The notes: generated from the sequence alone by a model not told the origin. A stretch of DNA of 64,000 nucleotides from Neisseriaceae bacterium TC5R-5 (GCA_020830965.2 JACCFC020000001.1:127500-191499), one strand, 5' to 3'; positions 15,730 to 25,506 are shown, counted from the first letter of the stretch. Made by a program: numbers and translations.

Positions 15730-16503
15730 ATGAAAGCAGTCATTCTGGCCGGTGGTTTGGGCACGCGCATTAGCGAGGAGACACACCTGAAGCCCAAGCC
15801 GATGATAGAAATCGGCGGCAAACCTATCTTGTGGCACATCATGAAGATGTACTCGGCGCACGGCATTAATGATTTCATCGTGTGCTGCGGCTACAAGGGT
15901 TATGTCATCAAAGAATATTTTGCTAACTATTTTTTGCATATGTCGGACGTGACCTTCGATATGCAGAACAATCAGATGGAAGTCCATCACCGCCATGTGG
16001 AGCCATGGCGGGTAACACTGGTAGATACCGGCGAGCACACCATGACCGGAGGCCGGTTGCGGCGGGTTGCCGAGTACCTGCAACAAGAGCAGGCTTTTTG
16101 CTTCACCTATGGTGATGGTGTGGCCGATGTTGATATCACGGCCTTGCTGGCTTGTCATCAGCAGCATGGGTGTCTGGCTACCCTCACGGCGGTGCAGCCG
16201 CCGGGGCGGTTTGGTGCTTTGCAGCTAAGTGGTAATAAGATTACAAGCTTTGTCGAAAAACCTGCGGGCGATGGGGCCTGGATTAATGGCGGCTTTTTCG
16301 TGTTGTCACCACAGGTGCTCACACGTATTGTCGATGATCACACGGCTTGGGAGGCCGATCCGCTGGCCGGCCTAGCGGCGGAAGGTCAGTTGATCAGCTA
16401 TCAGCATCATGGTTTTTGGCACCCGATGGATACGCTACGGGACAAAAACTATCTGGAAGAATTGTGGCAAAACCAAAAAGCGCCGTGGAAAACATGGCAA
16501 TAG
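15730..16503 (+). CDS. rfbF: Glucose-1-phosphate cytidylyltransferase
   Basis: This enzyme makes CDP-glucose from CTP and glucose-1-phosphate, the entry step of CDP-3,6-dideoxyhexose synthesis. At 257 residues it matches RfbF/DdhA in length and motifs: [50 protein letters not shown] and the late [11 protein letters not shown]. An AGG leader precedes the ATG. Its end overlaps the rfbG start by 10 bases. It opens the glycan island. Confidence 0.95.
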   Translation: MKAVILAGGLGTRISEETHLKPKPMIEIGGKPILWHIMKMYSAHGINDFIVCCGYKGYVIKEYFANYFLHMSDVTFDMQNNQMEVHHRHVEPWRVTLVDTGEHTMTGGRLRRVAEYLQQEQAFCFTYGDGVADVDITALLACHQQHGCLATLTAVQPPGRFGALQLSGNKITSFVEKPAGDGAWINGGFFVLSPQVLTRIVDDHTAWEADPLAGLAAEGQLISYQHHGFWHPMDTLRDKNYLEELWQNQKAPWKTWQ

Positions 16504-17570
16504 CGGCAGGTTTCTGGCGTGGCCGCCGCGTATTGCTCACCGGGCATACCGGCTTTAAGGGGAGTTGGCTGCTGCTGTGGTTACAACAGTTGGGGGCGGA
16601 GGTACACGGCTTTGCTTTAGCGCCTGAGCAGCCGCAGGGTTTGTTTCAGGCGGCGCAGCTGGCGTCTTTGCTGGCGAGCGAGTGCATTGCCGATATCGCC
16701 CAGCCCGCAGCCATTCATGACTACGTACAAGCGGTACAGCCACAATTGGTTTTTCATCTCGCCGCGCAGCCATTGGTGCGCGAGTCCTACCGCCATCCTT
16801 TAAGCACCTTCGCCAGCAATGTGATGGGCACGGCCAATCTGCTAGAGGCTTTGCGCCCGCTTACCAGCCTGCGCGCCGTACTAGTGATCAGCAGCGATAA
16901 ATGCTATCAGAATCAGTCATGGCCCTGGGGTTACCGCGAAACAGATAAGCTGGGTGGCCACGATCCCTATAGCGCCAGCAAAGCGTGTCAGGAGCTGGTG
17001 TTGTCCAGCTATCGTGCCAGTTTTTATGCGGGTAGAGCTCAGCCACAGCTCGCTACAGCACGGGCGGGCAATGTTATTGGCGGTGGCGACTGGTCACCCG
17101 AGCGCTTGCTACCCGATGCGATGCGCGCCTTACAGACCGGGCAAAGCCTGCTATTGCGTGCGCCAGACAGCATACGCCCATGGCAGCATGTACTGGACTG
17201 TCTACATGGCTATTTATTATTGATGCAAGCCCTGGGCTCTGTCGATGGAGCAGCGTTTGCTCAGGCGTGGAATTTTGGCCCAGCCGCCGATGACAAGCTC
17301 AGCGTGCGGCAACTGATCACGCAGTTGGCCCGCCACTGCGATCCTGATTTGCAGTGGACAGAGGCCAGCGCCGCCCCACATCTGCAAGAAGCCGACTTAC
17401 TACTATTAGACAGCAGCCTGGCACGCAGCCGTCTGGGTTGGCGGCCATGTTGGACGGCACAACAGGCGATTGCCTATAGCGCAGATTGGTTTGCTGCCCA
17501 GCGTGCCGGGCAGGATATGCGCTCAATATCATTACAGCAACTGGCAGACTTCACAGCTGCCATTGCTTAG
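16494..17570 (+). CDS. rfbG: CDP-glucose 4,6-dehydratase
   Basis: This extended SDR enzyme (358 residues) converts CDP-glucose to CDP-4-keto-6-deoxyglucose. The nucleotide-binding motif is [11 protein letters not shown] at about residue 15; the catalytic segment has ISSDKCYQN, then [12 protein letters not shown] (YxxxK); GNVIGGGDW and [14 protein letters not shown] complete the RfbG signature. The start at 16494 is chosen because the NAD-binding domain begins just after it; the longer frame only repeats the rfbF end. rfbH follows with 16 bases between. Confidence 0.94.
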   Translation: MAIAAGFWRGRRVLLTGHTGFKGSWLLLWLQQLGAEVHGFALAPEQPQGLFQAAQLASLLASECIADIAQPAAIHDYVQAVQPQLVFHLAAQPLVRESYRHPLSTFASNVMGTANLLEALRPLTSLRAVLVISSDKCYQNQSWPWGYRETDKLGGHDPYSASKACQELVLSSYRASFYAGRAQPQLATARAGNVIGGGDWSPERLLPDAMRALQTGQSLLLRAPDSIRPWQHVLDCLHGYLLLMQALGSVDGAAFAQAWNFGPAADDKLSVRQLITQLARHCDPDLQWTEASAAPHLQEADLLLLDSSLARSRLGWRPCWTAQQAIAYSADWFAAQRAGQDMRSISLQQLADFTAAIA

Positions 17571-17586
17571 CTTTATGGGGAAAATT

Positions 17587-19140
17587 GTGACAATATCGGT
17601 GTCCGCACTGGCCTCTGCTCGCTGTTTTAATCCGACTTCCGGCCAGGCACAGACCGTGCCGGTGGTGATTTTGCGTGTGCAGGGCGAACAATGGCAGGTC
17701 TTGCAATTAGAGCAGAATCTTGAACACAGCTTAGCGATGATGGGTGCTGGTTCGGCTCTATGTCTCAATCTGCTCACCCTACCTAGCAGTGCGCTGGAGC
17801 CGATAAGGCAGTTAAGCGAGCAAGAAAATGCCATCATCAGCCGTTATTGGGCGCGTTACTGGGTGAAAAAACACGGTCAGCAACAATTTGACACGCCCAA
17901 GCCGTTTGTTCCCGGCCAAAGTACCGTGCCGCCGTCCGGCAAGGTGATCGGTAGCCCGGAGCTGATGGCGATGACTGAGGCGGTGTTGGATGGCTGGCTT
18001 ACCACGGGGCGCTTTAACGAACAGTTCGAAGCTGGCTTGGCCGCCAGCATCGGTGTACCGCATGTGTTAAGCACTAACTCCGGTTCATCGGCCAATTTGC
18101 TTGCCTTTATGGCGTTGACTTCACCCAAGCTGGGTGAACGTGCGATTAAACCGGGGGATGAGGTGATCACCGTCGCGGCCGGCTTCCCGACCACCGTTAA
18201 CCCGGCTATTCAGTTTGGGGCAGTGCCGGTATTTGTCGATATTGAGCTGGGTAGCTACAACATTGATGTGGCACAGGTGGCCGCAGCGATTGGTCCGAAA
18301 ACCCGTGCCATCATGTTGGCGCATACCTTGGGCAATCCGTTCGACGTAAAAGCGATTAAACGTCTGGCCGATCAGCATGGTCTGTGGTTAGTGGAAGACT
18401 GTTGCGATGCACTAGGTGCGCAAGTGGATGGTCACCATGTCGGTACGTTTGGCGATTTAGCTACCCTTAGTTTTTATCCGGCGCATCACATCACCATGGG
18501 AGAAGGGGGGGCCGTGTTTTCCCGCTCTGCCGAATTAATGGCGATCGTGGAATCGCTACGTGATTGGGGGCGTGATTGTTACTGCAAAACTGGCTGCGAT
18601 AATACCTGTGGTAAACGTTTTGCCTGGCAACTGGGTGGTTTGCCCTTGGGTTATGACCACAAATATATCTACAGTCATGCCGGCTACAACCTGAAAATTA
18701 CCGATATGCAAGCGGCCTGTGGCCTGGCGCAACTACAGCGTCTGCCCGACTTTATCCGGCAGCGTAATGCTAATTTTGCCTACCTGCATCAAGGGCTACA
18801 GAAATTCGCCGATAGGCTGATCCTGCCGCAAGCCACTGCGGGCAGCAGCCCTTCCTGGTTTGGTTTTTTAATCACTCTTAAGTCAGAAGCCGCTTGTACC
18901 AGAGTCGATTTACTTAACTATCTGGATAGCAAAAAAATTGGCACCCGCCTGTTATTTGCCGGCAATTTATTGCAGCAACCTTATATGCAGGGCCGACATT
19001 ATCGCGCCATCAATGATTTACCCAACACCAATAATGTGATGCTGAATACGTTCTGGGTAGGTATTTATCCTGGCCTGGGTACAGAAGCATTAGACTGGAT
19101 TATTCAGCACATACAGGCTTTTTTGGGTGAGTTCGACTGA
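17587..19140 (+). CDS. rfbH: CDP-4-keto-6-deoxyglucose 3-dehydrase (E1) with N-terminal extension
   Basis: This PMP- and [2Fe-2S]-dependent enzyme of the DegT/aminotransferase fold removes the C3 hydroxyl to give 3,6-dideoxyhexoses. The usual PLP lysine is replaced by histidine in [16 protein letters not shown], and the cluster cysteines appear in [12 protein letters not shown], both diagnostic of RfbH. The family core begins near residue 95 ([19 protein letters not shown]), leaving about 75-80 extra N-terminal residues of unknown function. GTG at 17587 has a GGGGA leader; ATG at 17575 is an alternative. The partner reductase (DdhD/E3) is not in the window. Confidence 0.9.
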   Translation: MTISVSALASARCFNPTSGQAQTVPVVILRVQGEQWQVLQLEQNLEHSLAMMGAGSALCLNLLTLPSSALEPIRQLSEQENAIISRYWARYWVKKHGQQQFDTPKPFVPGQSTVPPSGKVIGSPELMAMTEAVLDGWLTTGRFNEQFEAGLAASIGVPHVLSTNSGSSANLLAFMALTSPKLGERAIKPGDEVITVAAGFPTTVNPAIQFGAVPVFVDIELGSYNIDVAQVAAAIGPKTRAIMLAHTLGNPFDVKAIKRLADQHGLWLVEDCCDALGAQVDGHHVGTFGDLATLSFYPAHHITMGEGGAVFSRSAELMAIVESLRDWGRDCYCKTGCDNTCGKRFAWQLGGLPLGYDHKYIYSHAGYNLKITDMQAACGLAQLQRLPDFIRQRNANFAYLHQGLQKFADRLILPQATAGSSPSWFGFLITLKSEAACTRVDLLNYLDSKKIGTRLLFAGNLLQQPYMQGRHYRAINDLPNTNNVMLNTFWVGIYPGLGTEALDWIIQHIQAFLGEFD

Positions 19141-19174
19141 TGGTGAAAATAAAAAGTGACTGACTGGGGAAGCT

Positions 19175-20101
19175 TTGATTAAAGACAATAATAATCTGAC
19201 CGATGTTTTTTCATTGAATGGTAAACGCGTTGCTATTATTGGTGCTAGTGGCATGCTGGGGCAAATGCTTTATCGTGTTGCCAAACAAAGAGCCATAGCA
19301 GTGATTCGCCTGGCCAGGCATCAGGCCGATTATAATATTGATGCAACAGACTTCCCGCAGCTATTAATAGTATTACAACGTATATCCCCCGACATTATCA
19401 TTAACGCCGCTGCTCAAACCAATTTGAATCAATGCGAGCAGCACCCTCAGGCTGCTGATCTGTTAAATGGGCAACTAGTAGCTGTTTTGGCCAATTACTG
19501 TCGTGCCAATGCAGTGAAATTAGTACAGATTTCTACCGATCATTATTTTTCTGGTGATAAACAAGCGCTACATAGCGAAGATCATCCAATATTATTGCTC
19601 AATCAATATGCCAAAAGTAAATACGTTGGAGAGCTAGCTGCAGCCACTGCGCCACAAAGCTTGATTGTCAGAACCAATATTGTTGGGTTTCGTGGCTGGC
19701 CCAATCAACCCACTTTTATTGAGTGGGCTATTGCCAGCTTTCGACAAAAAACACCCATCACCTTATTTGATGATTTTTATACCTCCAGTATCGATGTATT
19801 AAAGTTTTCTGAGACTTTATATGATTTGATTGATAAAAATGTGGTGGGATTAATCAATATTGCTGCCGCCGAAGTAGTGAGCAAGGCAGATTTCTTACTC
19901 AGACTGGCCTATCAGTTAAATATGCTACCTATTCATTATAAAACTGGTAGCGTGCATGCGTTAAGCGAGGTAAAGCGTGCCGAAAGTCTTGGGTTGGACA
20001 CACGTCTAGTTGAGAAAATATTAGGGTATTCTATGCCAGATACGGATGCAGTTATACGTAATCTGGTCGCTGTCTATAAAGAGGGAAAGCATGCAATATA
20101 G
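19175..20101 (+). CDS. RmlD-like SDR sugar reductase
   Basis: This 308-residue NAD(P)-dependent SDR resembles dTDP-4-dehydrorhamnose reductase. It has GASGMLGQ (Rossmann, near residue 23), NAAAQTNLNQCEQ, QISTDHYFSG and the catalytic YAKSKYVGE (YxxxK near 150). The starting codon appears to be TTG at 19175 with a GGGGA leader. It overlaps the NeuB-type gene by 11 bases. It probably reduces a 4-keto sugar of this island; a YerF-like role on a branched CDP-sugar is possible but unproven. Confidence 0.8.
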   Translation: MIKDNNNLTDVFSLNGKRVAIIGASGMLGQMLYRVAKQRAIAVIRLARHQADYNIDATDFPQLLIVLQRISPDIIINAAAQTNLNQCEQHPQAADLLNGQLVAVLANYCRANAVKLVQISTDHYFSGDKQALHSEDHPILLLNQYAKSKYVGELAAATAPQSLIVRTNIVGFRGWPNQPTFIEWAIASFRQKTPITLFDDFYTSSIDVLKFSETLYDLIDKNVVGLINIAAAEVVSKADFLLRLAYQLNMLPIHYKTGSVHALSEVKRAESLGLDTRLVEKILGYSMPDTDAVIRNLVAVYKEGKHAI

Positions 20102-21170
20102 CAATAGTATTCATATTAATAAGCGTGAAGTGGCAATTGATCAACCCACGTACTTTATTGCAGATATCGCGGCCAATCATGATGGTGATTTGGCAAGAGC
20201 TAAAGCATTAATCTGGCTGGCTAAGCAATCCGGCGCAGATGCGGCCAAGTTCCAACATTTTAAAGCTGAGAAAATTGTTAGTGATATCGCTTTTAAAAAC
20301 ATTGGTAGCCAGCTTAGCCATCAGGCTAGCTGGAAAAAAAGCGTATTTGAAGTCTATCAAAATTACGAATGTAATCGAGAATGGAATACCGAGCTCATTG
20401 CCACGGCTAAAGAAGCCGAAATTGACTTCGTTACAACACCGTATGATGTTGATGCGGTAGTACAGCTAGCTCCATTTTTGCCGGCTTATAAAATAGGTTC
20501 TGGTGATATCACCTGGATAGATTTTATAGAATATATTGCGCAAAAAAATAAACCAGTTTTCTTGGCCAGCGGCGCCAGCGATATCACCGATGTAGAGCGC
20601 GCAGTCGCAGCGGTATTAAAACATAATAAGCAATTGGTGTTGATGCAATGTAATACCAATTACACAGGTTCATTAGAAAATTTTAAATATATTAATTTAA
20701 AAGTATTGCAAAGCTATGCGCTTAAATATCCCGGCATGTTGCTGGGTTTATCCGATCACTCACCTGGCCATGCCACAGTGCTTGGTGCTATTGCTCTGGG
20801 TGCGCGGGTGGTGGAAAAACATTTTACCGATGACTGCAGTAGGCAGGGGCCGGATCACGGTTTTTCTATGAACCCAGTTGCCTGGCGCGAAATGATTGAG
20901 CGTAGTCGCGAACTGGAAGCGGCTTTAGGCGATGGGGTGAAGCGGGTAGAACAGAATGAACTACAAACGGCCATTGTGCAGCAACGTTGTTTATGTCTGG
21001 CACGTGATATTGCTGCCGGAGAAGTGTTGCAAAAAGAAGACGTCGAAGCTTTGCGGCCAGCGCCAGCAGGGGCCGTTAAACCTTATCAACTGGACGATAT
21101 GATCGGCAAGCGTTTGCTGACAGCGAGAAAACGGGGTGAAGCATTATATTGTTCGGATCTGGAGAGCTAA
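20091..21170 (+). CDS. NeuB-family sialic/nonulosonic acid synthase
   Basis: This 359-residue protein condenses phosphoenolpyruvate with a six-carbon amino sugar to a nine-carbon nonulosonate (Neu5Ac, legionaminate, pseudaminate or similar). The barrel motifs are ADIAANHDGDLARAK, GADAAKFQHFKAEKIV, DFVTTPYD, KIGSGDIT and LGLSDHSPG; EKHFTDD and GPDHGFSM complete the active site. A C-terminal SAF (antifreeze-like) domain spans about residues 295-359. The start at 20091 has a GAGGG leader. It shares a TAATG junction with the acetyltransferase that follows. No nonulosonate cytidylyltransferase is visible here. Confidence 0.88.
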   Translation: MQYSNSIHINKREVAIDQPTYFIADIAANHDGDLARAKALIWLAKQSGADAAKFQHFKAEKIVSDIAFKNIGSQLSHQASWKKSVFEVYQNYECNREWNTELIATAKEAEIDFVTTPYDVDAVVQLAPFLPAYKIGSGDITWIDFIEYIAQKNKPVFLASGASDITDVERAVAAVLKHNKQLVLMQCNTNYTGSLENFKYINLKVLQSYALKYPGMLLGLSDHSPGHATVLGAIALGARVVEKHFTDDCSRQGPDHGFSMNPVAWREMIERSRELEAALGDGVKRVEQNELQTAIVQQRCLCLARDIAAGEVLQKEDVEALRPAPAGAVKPYQLDDMIGKRLLTARKRGEALYCSDLES

Positions 21171-21694
21171 TGTTACTAGGAAAAGAAGTTGGGCTGCGGG
21201 CCATTGCAGAAGATGATTTGCCCAAGCTATTGCAATGGCGTAATACGCCGCAACTACGCCGGTACTTCAGAGAATATCGAGAGCTTAACGCTAAGCAGCA
21301 GGAAGTCTGGTTTCATCACAAGGTTAATACCGACTTATCGACACTTATGTTTGCTATTGTCGATTTGCAGGATCAGCAATTATTAGGCGCTTGTGGATTA
21401 TGTTATATCGATTGGGTAAATCGCTCTGCCGATTTTTCTATTTACCTTGGAGTAGGTGATTTATATATTGATGAGCGTCTCGCTCCGGATGCAGCAAAAA
21501 TAATGATTCATTACGCTTATCAGGAACTGGGCCTGCATCGGCTTTGGGCCGAAATTTACGCTTTTGATGTGACCAAGCAGCATTTTTTCGAAACCTTAGG
21601 ATTTAGTCTGGAGGGACGGCACCGACAAACCCATTGGGCAGAAGGGCGCTGGCACGATTCTTTGTTTTATGGTTTGTTGTCAAGTGATATTTGA
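21170..21694 (+). CDS. GNAT-family N-acetyltransferase (RimJ/RimL or PseH type)
   Basis: This 174-residue acetyl-CoA-dependent acetyltransferase has the RimJ/RimL pattern: GLRAIAEDDLPKLLQWRN at the N-terminus, LGACGLCYIDW in the central sheet, YQELGLHRLWAEIYAFD and FFETLGFSLEGRHR at the end. Directly coupled to the NeuB-type gene (start overlaps its stop by one base), it probably acetylates an amino-sugar intermediate, as PseH does in pseudaminic acid synthesis. The sugar acceptor is inferred only from context. Confidence 0.78.
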   Translation: MLLGKEVGLRAIAEDDLPKLLQWRNTPQLRRYFREYRELNAKQQEVWFHHKVNTDLSTLMFAIVDLQDQQLLGACGLCYIDWVNRSADFSIYLGVGDLYIDERLAPDAAKIMIHYAYQELGLHRLWAEIYAFDVTKQHFFETLGFSLEGRHRQTHWAEGRWHDSLFYGLLSSDI

Positions 21695-21745
21695 CAAGCT
21701 GAAAAATTTATTCATTCTGTCAATAAAGCTTTGAAAGCATAATAA

Positions 21746-22813
21746 TTGCAAAAATTAAAGCACCCTTCTTCTGTTATTGAAGCTAATTTAGTTGACGCAT
21801 TAGCGGTAAGTGAAAAAATCTGGCCAGCACTAGCGGATGCTAAGTTATTGTTAACCGGTGGCACCGGATTTATCGGATGTTGGATGTTAGAGCTGCTACT
21901 GGCGGCACAACAACGCTTTGGTTTTAAAATAAGCGTGGATATTCTGGCGCGTCATCCGCAACGCTTGCTGAGCAAAGCCCCGCATTTGGCCAGCCAACCC
22001 GGGCTACGTTTGATTACTGCCGATATTTTAAAACCCTTGCCGTTAGCAGCTGACTACAGCCATATCATTCATGCGGCTGCTGAAACCAATGTGGCATTGG
22101 ATAATCCCACTGCAACACAGGTATTTCAGAGTGCTGTGGAGGGGACACGCCAAGTATTGAATTGTGCATCGCAACAGCAAGCCACTCGATTTTTATTATT
22201 GAGTTCCGGTGCAATTTATGGGCCGGCTGCTGATCGATTATTCGCTCTCAGCGAAAGCGATAGCTGGTGTGCGACGCATGATGCTTCGATTCGGAGTGCT
22301 TATATTGCGGGTAAACGCGCTGCTGAATTTATCTGTACCGCTACCGCACAAGAACAAGGTTTTACCAGTTTGATTGCGCGTTGTTTCACGGTTTGTGGCC
22401 CTTATATGCCGCTACGTTCCGGCTTTGCGCTAGGTAATTTTATCGCAGATGTATTGGACAATAAGCCGATAGCGATTCAGGGCGATGGGACGGCGATGCG
22501 TTCCTATATGTATGGTTCAGATATGGCGGTATGGTTATGGACTTTATTAATAACAGGAAAAAATAATCAAACCATTAATCTAGGTTCGGACAGAATGATT
22601 AGTATTGAAAATTTAGCCAAGAAAGTTGCTCTGATTGCACATCATAATACTGATTATCCTATTTTTGTTGCTAAAACGCCGCTAAAGAATTCCCATCCAG
22701 AAATCTATGTGCCAAATATTGAATTAGCGGCACAAAGTTTAAACCTACATTGCTGGATTGGTCTTGATCAAGCCATAGCCGATAGTTTTGCTTGGGCTAG
22801 GTTGAATAAATAG
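21746..22813 (+). CDS. NAD-dependent epimerase/dehydratase (SDR)
   Basis: This 355-residue extended SDR carries GGTGFIGCWMLELL near residue 38, HAAAETNVALDNP, LLLSSGAIYGP and a YIAGKRAAE catalytic segment near 190. The late RCFTVCGPYMPL, then RSYMYGSDMAVWLW and INLGSD segments are typical of nucleotide-sugar epimerases and reductases. The probable start is TTG at 21746 with no clear leader. The substrate is unknown; within this island a C4 or C5 modification of a CDP- or UDP-sugar is the natural guess. Confidence 0.75.
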   Translation: MQKLKHPSSVIEANLVDALAVSEKIWPALADAKLLLTGGTGFIGCWMLELLLAAQQRFGFKISVDILARHPQRLLSKAPHLASQPGLRLITADILKPLPLAADYSHIIHAAAETNVALDNPTATQVFQSAVEGTRQVLNCASQQQATRFLLLSSGAIYGPAADRLFALSESDSWCATHDASIRSAYIAGKRAAEFICTATAQEQGFTSLIARCFTVCGPYMPLRSGFALGNFIADVLDNKPIAIQGDGTAMRSYMYGSDMAVWLWTLLITGKNNQTINLGSDRMISIENLAKKVALIAHHNTDYPIFVAKTPLKNSHPEIYVPNIELAAQSLNLHCWIGLDQAIADSFAWARLNK

Positions 22814-22833
22814 CTGAATTTTAGGGGTTTATT

Positions 22834-23700
22834 ATGTCCGAATTTATTGCCAGTCGCTGTATTTGTTGTCATGGTAGTTTACTGAAAAAATCCCCAGCGG
22901 TTTTAATGCCTTTTGTTGCCCATCGGGTTTTTGGTTGGCAGCCAGTTGAAATTACCGCTGCTTGGGGCATGAAAAATTTAAGACCGGGTTGGGCTTATTC
23001 ACTATGCAATTCGCTGCAATGTCAGTCCTGCGGTGTGTTGTTTTTAGATATTCGTTTTTCTGATAATCAGATGTGTAGATTGTATCAGGGCTACCGCGAT
23101 AGCGATTACACCACATTACGTGATTTTTATGAGCCTGGGTATGCTGACAGAAATACCGTTTTACAGAATAAAATTGCTTATCTTGATGAAGTGGAAAAAC
23201 TATTGCACCCTTATGTAGGGGCAGCTCCCACGGTGTTGGATTGGGGGGGGGGTAATGGCTGTAACACACCCTTTAGGCAATCGGCAAAGACTGTTTATAT
23301 TCATGACATTTCTACTGTAGACTTAATAGATGGCTGCGAGGAGTTTGATTTTGCTAAGCCAATACAGACTAGGCTTGATTTAATTGTATGCAGCAATGTT
23401 TTGGAGCATATTCCTTACCCTGATGATTTGTTGAACAAAGTCATCGCTTTAATGTCCCTCGAAACAATTTTATATATTGAAATTCCTTATGAGGATTTAA
23501 TGAGAGAGAATGAAAGTGTTCGTGATAGCTATCTGCAAAAAAAGCACTGGCACGAACATATCAATTTTTTCTCTATACAATCCATTCTTACTTTGACAGA
23601 CAGACTAGGGTTGTTGGTGCATACTTATCAACTTATCCCTAATTGCACTGGTGGTAAAAATTCAGTAGCACTGGCGATAGTGTGTTCTAAATCATCTTAA
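22834..23700 (+). CDS. SAM-dependent methyltransferase with N-terminal zinc-ribbon-like region and a poly-G tract
   Basis: This 288-residue class I methyltransferase has paired cysteines near the start (CICC at about residue 8, CQSCG near 65) that suggest a metal-binding module. The SAM site VLDWGGGNG is near residue 137, followed by LIVCSNVLEHIPYPDDLL. The codons for WGGG contain ten consecutive G (23243-23252), so slippage would truncate the protein inside its SAM site. It probably methylates a sugar of the island glycan, like the C-methyltransferases of deoxysugar pathways. The acceptor is unknown. Confidence 0.75.
   Translation: MSEFIASRCICCHGSLLKKSPAVLMPFVAHRVFGWQPVEITAAWGMKNLRPGWAYSLCNSLQCQSCGVLFLDIRFSDNQMCRLYQGYRDSDYTTLRDFYEPGYADRNTVLQNKIAYLDEVEKLLHPYVGAAPTVLDWGGGNGCNTPFRQSAKTVYIHDISTVDLIDGCEEFDFAKPIQTRLDLIVCSNVLEHIPYPDDLLNKVIALMSLETILYIEIPYEDLMRENESVRDSYLQKKHWHEHINFFSIQSILTLTDRLGLLVHTYQLIPNCTGGKNSVALAIVCSKSS
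23243..23252 (+). repeat. Homopolymeric G10 tract inside a methyltransferase gene
   Basis: Ten consecutive G occur in the SAM-binding motif. Ten keeps the frame open; nine or eleven would shift it. Such tracts are known slippage sites for phase variation of surface glycan genes in other bacteria. Confidence 0.85.
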
Positions 23701-23708
23701 AAATTCTA

Positions 23709-25487
23709 ATGAAACTATCTGATTATGTAATCGAATATCTATATCAGCAAGGTGTAGATACGGTATTTACTTTGTCTGGCGGCGGTATTATGCATTTGAT
23801 TGATTCGCTTGGCAGACGAAAAGGTGAAGTGGACTATGTGTGCAATTATCACGAACAAGCTTGTGCGATTGCCGCAGAATCTTATGCCCGTACCCGGCGT
23901 GCGCTGGGCGTTTGTCTGGTTACTACTGGGCCTGGCAGCACCAATGCGCTATCTGCCATAGCCGGTGCTTGGGTAGATTCCATTCCCGTGCTGGTGATTT
24001 CCGGTCAAGTGAGAACAGATTTAATTGCCGATTATACGAAAGAGCGTCAATTAGGGCCGCAGGAAATCAATATTATCGATATGGTTAAGCCAGTTACTAA
24101 ATACGCGGTAACGGTAACTGATCCGGCAACGATTAAAGATGAACTGGATAAGGCCGTCCAATTGGCTCTCTCTGGGAGACCAGGGCCAGTGTGGATTAAT
24201 CTTCCGTTGAATATACAAGCGGTACAAGTCGATCTTGCTAGTCCTAGTAGGATATTACCGCTACGACAGCCTATTCATGAGGCTGAAGTTAGCCATGTGC
24301 TTGCCAGCTTATCTCAATATAAAAGGCCGGTATTAATCTTGGGCAATGGTGTGCAGCTAGCCAATGCACAAGAATCGGTTTTGTCATTAGTCGAAAAACT
24401 GGGCATCCCCACCTTATTAACCTGGGGTGGGCTGGATTTACTGGCAGATACGCATCCGCTGTTTATGGGGCGCTTTGGCCCTTTGGGTCAACGCCACGCT
24501 AATTTCATTATTCAGAATAGTGATTTCATGCTGTGTATCGGGGCGAGCATGTCGGTGAGTAATATCGGCTTTAATACCGAAGCCTTTGCACCGAATGCCT
24601 ATAAAGTGGTGATTAATACCGATAGTAGTGAAATCGACAAAATGCAGCCGGTTCCCGATAAAAAGATCACGGCGGATGCTGGCCTATTTATTCATTCGCT
24701 GCTTGAAAAATTACTGCCGAATCAGATTGATTGTCAAGATTGGCTGATAGCCTGTCATGAATGGCGGCAAAAATATCCCACGATTACCGCCGAGCGCTGG
24801 CAGGATAAAGAGCATGTGGATAGTTATATTTTTATTGATAAATTAAGCGGACATTTATCGGCGCATGATGTGTTGTTAACCGGCAATGGTTTAGATGCCT
24901 GGTCGGTTTATCAGTGCTTGAAGATAAAAATGGGGCAGCGGGTTTATACCAATATTAATTTTGGCGCAATGGGCTGGGATTTACCGGCCTGTGTGGGCGC
25001 ATTAGCGGCCAGAAAAGGCGAACGTACCATTCTGGTGACTGGTGATGGCAGTATTCAGTTGAATATTCAGGAATTACTGACCTTAGGTACATACCAGGGA
25101 AACTGTGTGGTATTTGTGTTGAATAACGGTGGTTATGAATCGATACGAGCGACGCAAAATAATCACTTTGCCGGTCACTTAGTGGCGGCAGATCGCGCAT
25201 CAGGCGTGGCCAATCCGGACTTTCAGCATCTTGCCAAGGCTTATGGCTTACAGTATTGCGCTATTGCTGATAATGAAGAAATAGACAGTAAATTAACTGA
25301 GGCTTTTCAGTTATCTGGTGCCGTTCTCTGTGAAGTGAATTTGTCGTATTTTCAAAGCCGCACGCCAAGGGTGATGTCTTATAAAAACCAAGATGGAACG
25401 CTGGCATCGCCTGCCCTGGAAAATATGTATCCTTTTCTTCCAGAGGCAGAGTTAGCGGATGTGATGAATCGATTTAAATCATCTTAA
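23709..25487 (+). CDS. ThDP-dependent acetolactate-synthase-like enzyme (possible YerE-type branching enzyme)
   Basis: This 592-residue protein has the three domains of the acetohydroxyacid synthase/pyruvate oxidase family. They are an N-terminal Pyr domain (YNYHEQACAIAAESYAR-like, with the ThDP-activating Glu; TTGPGSTNALSAIAGAW), a central nucleotide-binding domain, and a C-terminal PP domain (VTGDGSIQLNIQELLTL, with GDGS..N binding Mg-ThDP). A housekeeping IlvB would normally sit beside ilvN; this one lies in a sugar island with rfbFGH. In Yersinia the related YerE transfers a two-carbon unit from pyruvate to CDP-4-keto-3,6-dideoxyhexose. A similar role is inferred. Confidence 0.8.
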   Translation: MKLSDYVIEYLYQQGVDTVFTLSGGGIMHLIDSLGRRKGEVDYVCNYHEQACAIAAESYARTRRALGVCLVTTGPGSTNALSAIAGAWVDSIPVLVISGQVRTDLIADYTKERQLGPQEINIIDMVKPVTKYAVTVTDPATIKDELDKAVQLALSGRPGPVWINLPLNIQAVQVDLASPSRILPLRQPIHEAEVSHVLASLSQYKRPVLILGNGVQLANAQESVLSLVEKLGIPTLLTWGGLDLLADTHPLFMGRFGPLGQRHANFIIQNSDFMLCIGASMSVSNIGFNTEAFAPNAYKVVINTDSSEIDKMQPVPDKKITADAGLFIHSLLEKLLPNQIDCQDWLIACHEWRQKYPTITAERWQDKEHVDSYIFIDKLSGHLSAHDVLLTGNGLDAWSVYQCLKIKMGQRVYTNINFGAMGWDLPACVGALAARKGERTILVTGDGSIQLNIQELLTLGTYQGNCVVFVLNNGGYESIRATQNNHFAGHLVAADRASGVANPDFQHLAKAYGLQYCAIADNEEIDSKLTEAFQLSGAVLCEVNLSYFQSRTPRVMSYKNQDGTLASPALENMYPFLPEAELADVMNRFKSS

Positions 25488-25506
25488 CTTTATAGAAAGT
25501 AAATTC

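Noticed and set aside
18505-18511. G7 tract in rfbH and a second G7 tract at 27815-27821 in the giant transferase as phase switches.
   Set aside because: Seven-base tracts are common in GC-rich glycine codons and mutate slowly; only the G10 tract is long enough to be notable.
23709-25487. The ThDP enzyme as the housekeeping acetolactate synthase IlvB.
   Set aside because: No ilvN or ilvC is adjacent and it sits within a sugar-gene run; a specialised role fits better, although sequence alone does not exclude IlvB-like activity.
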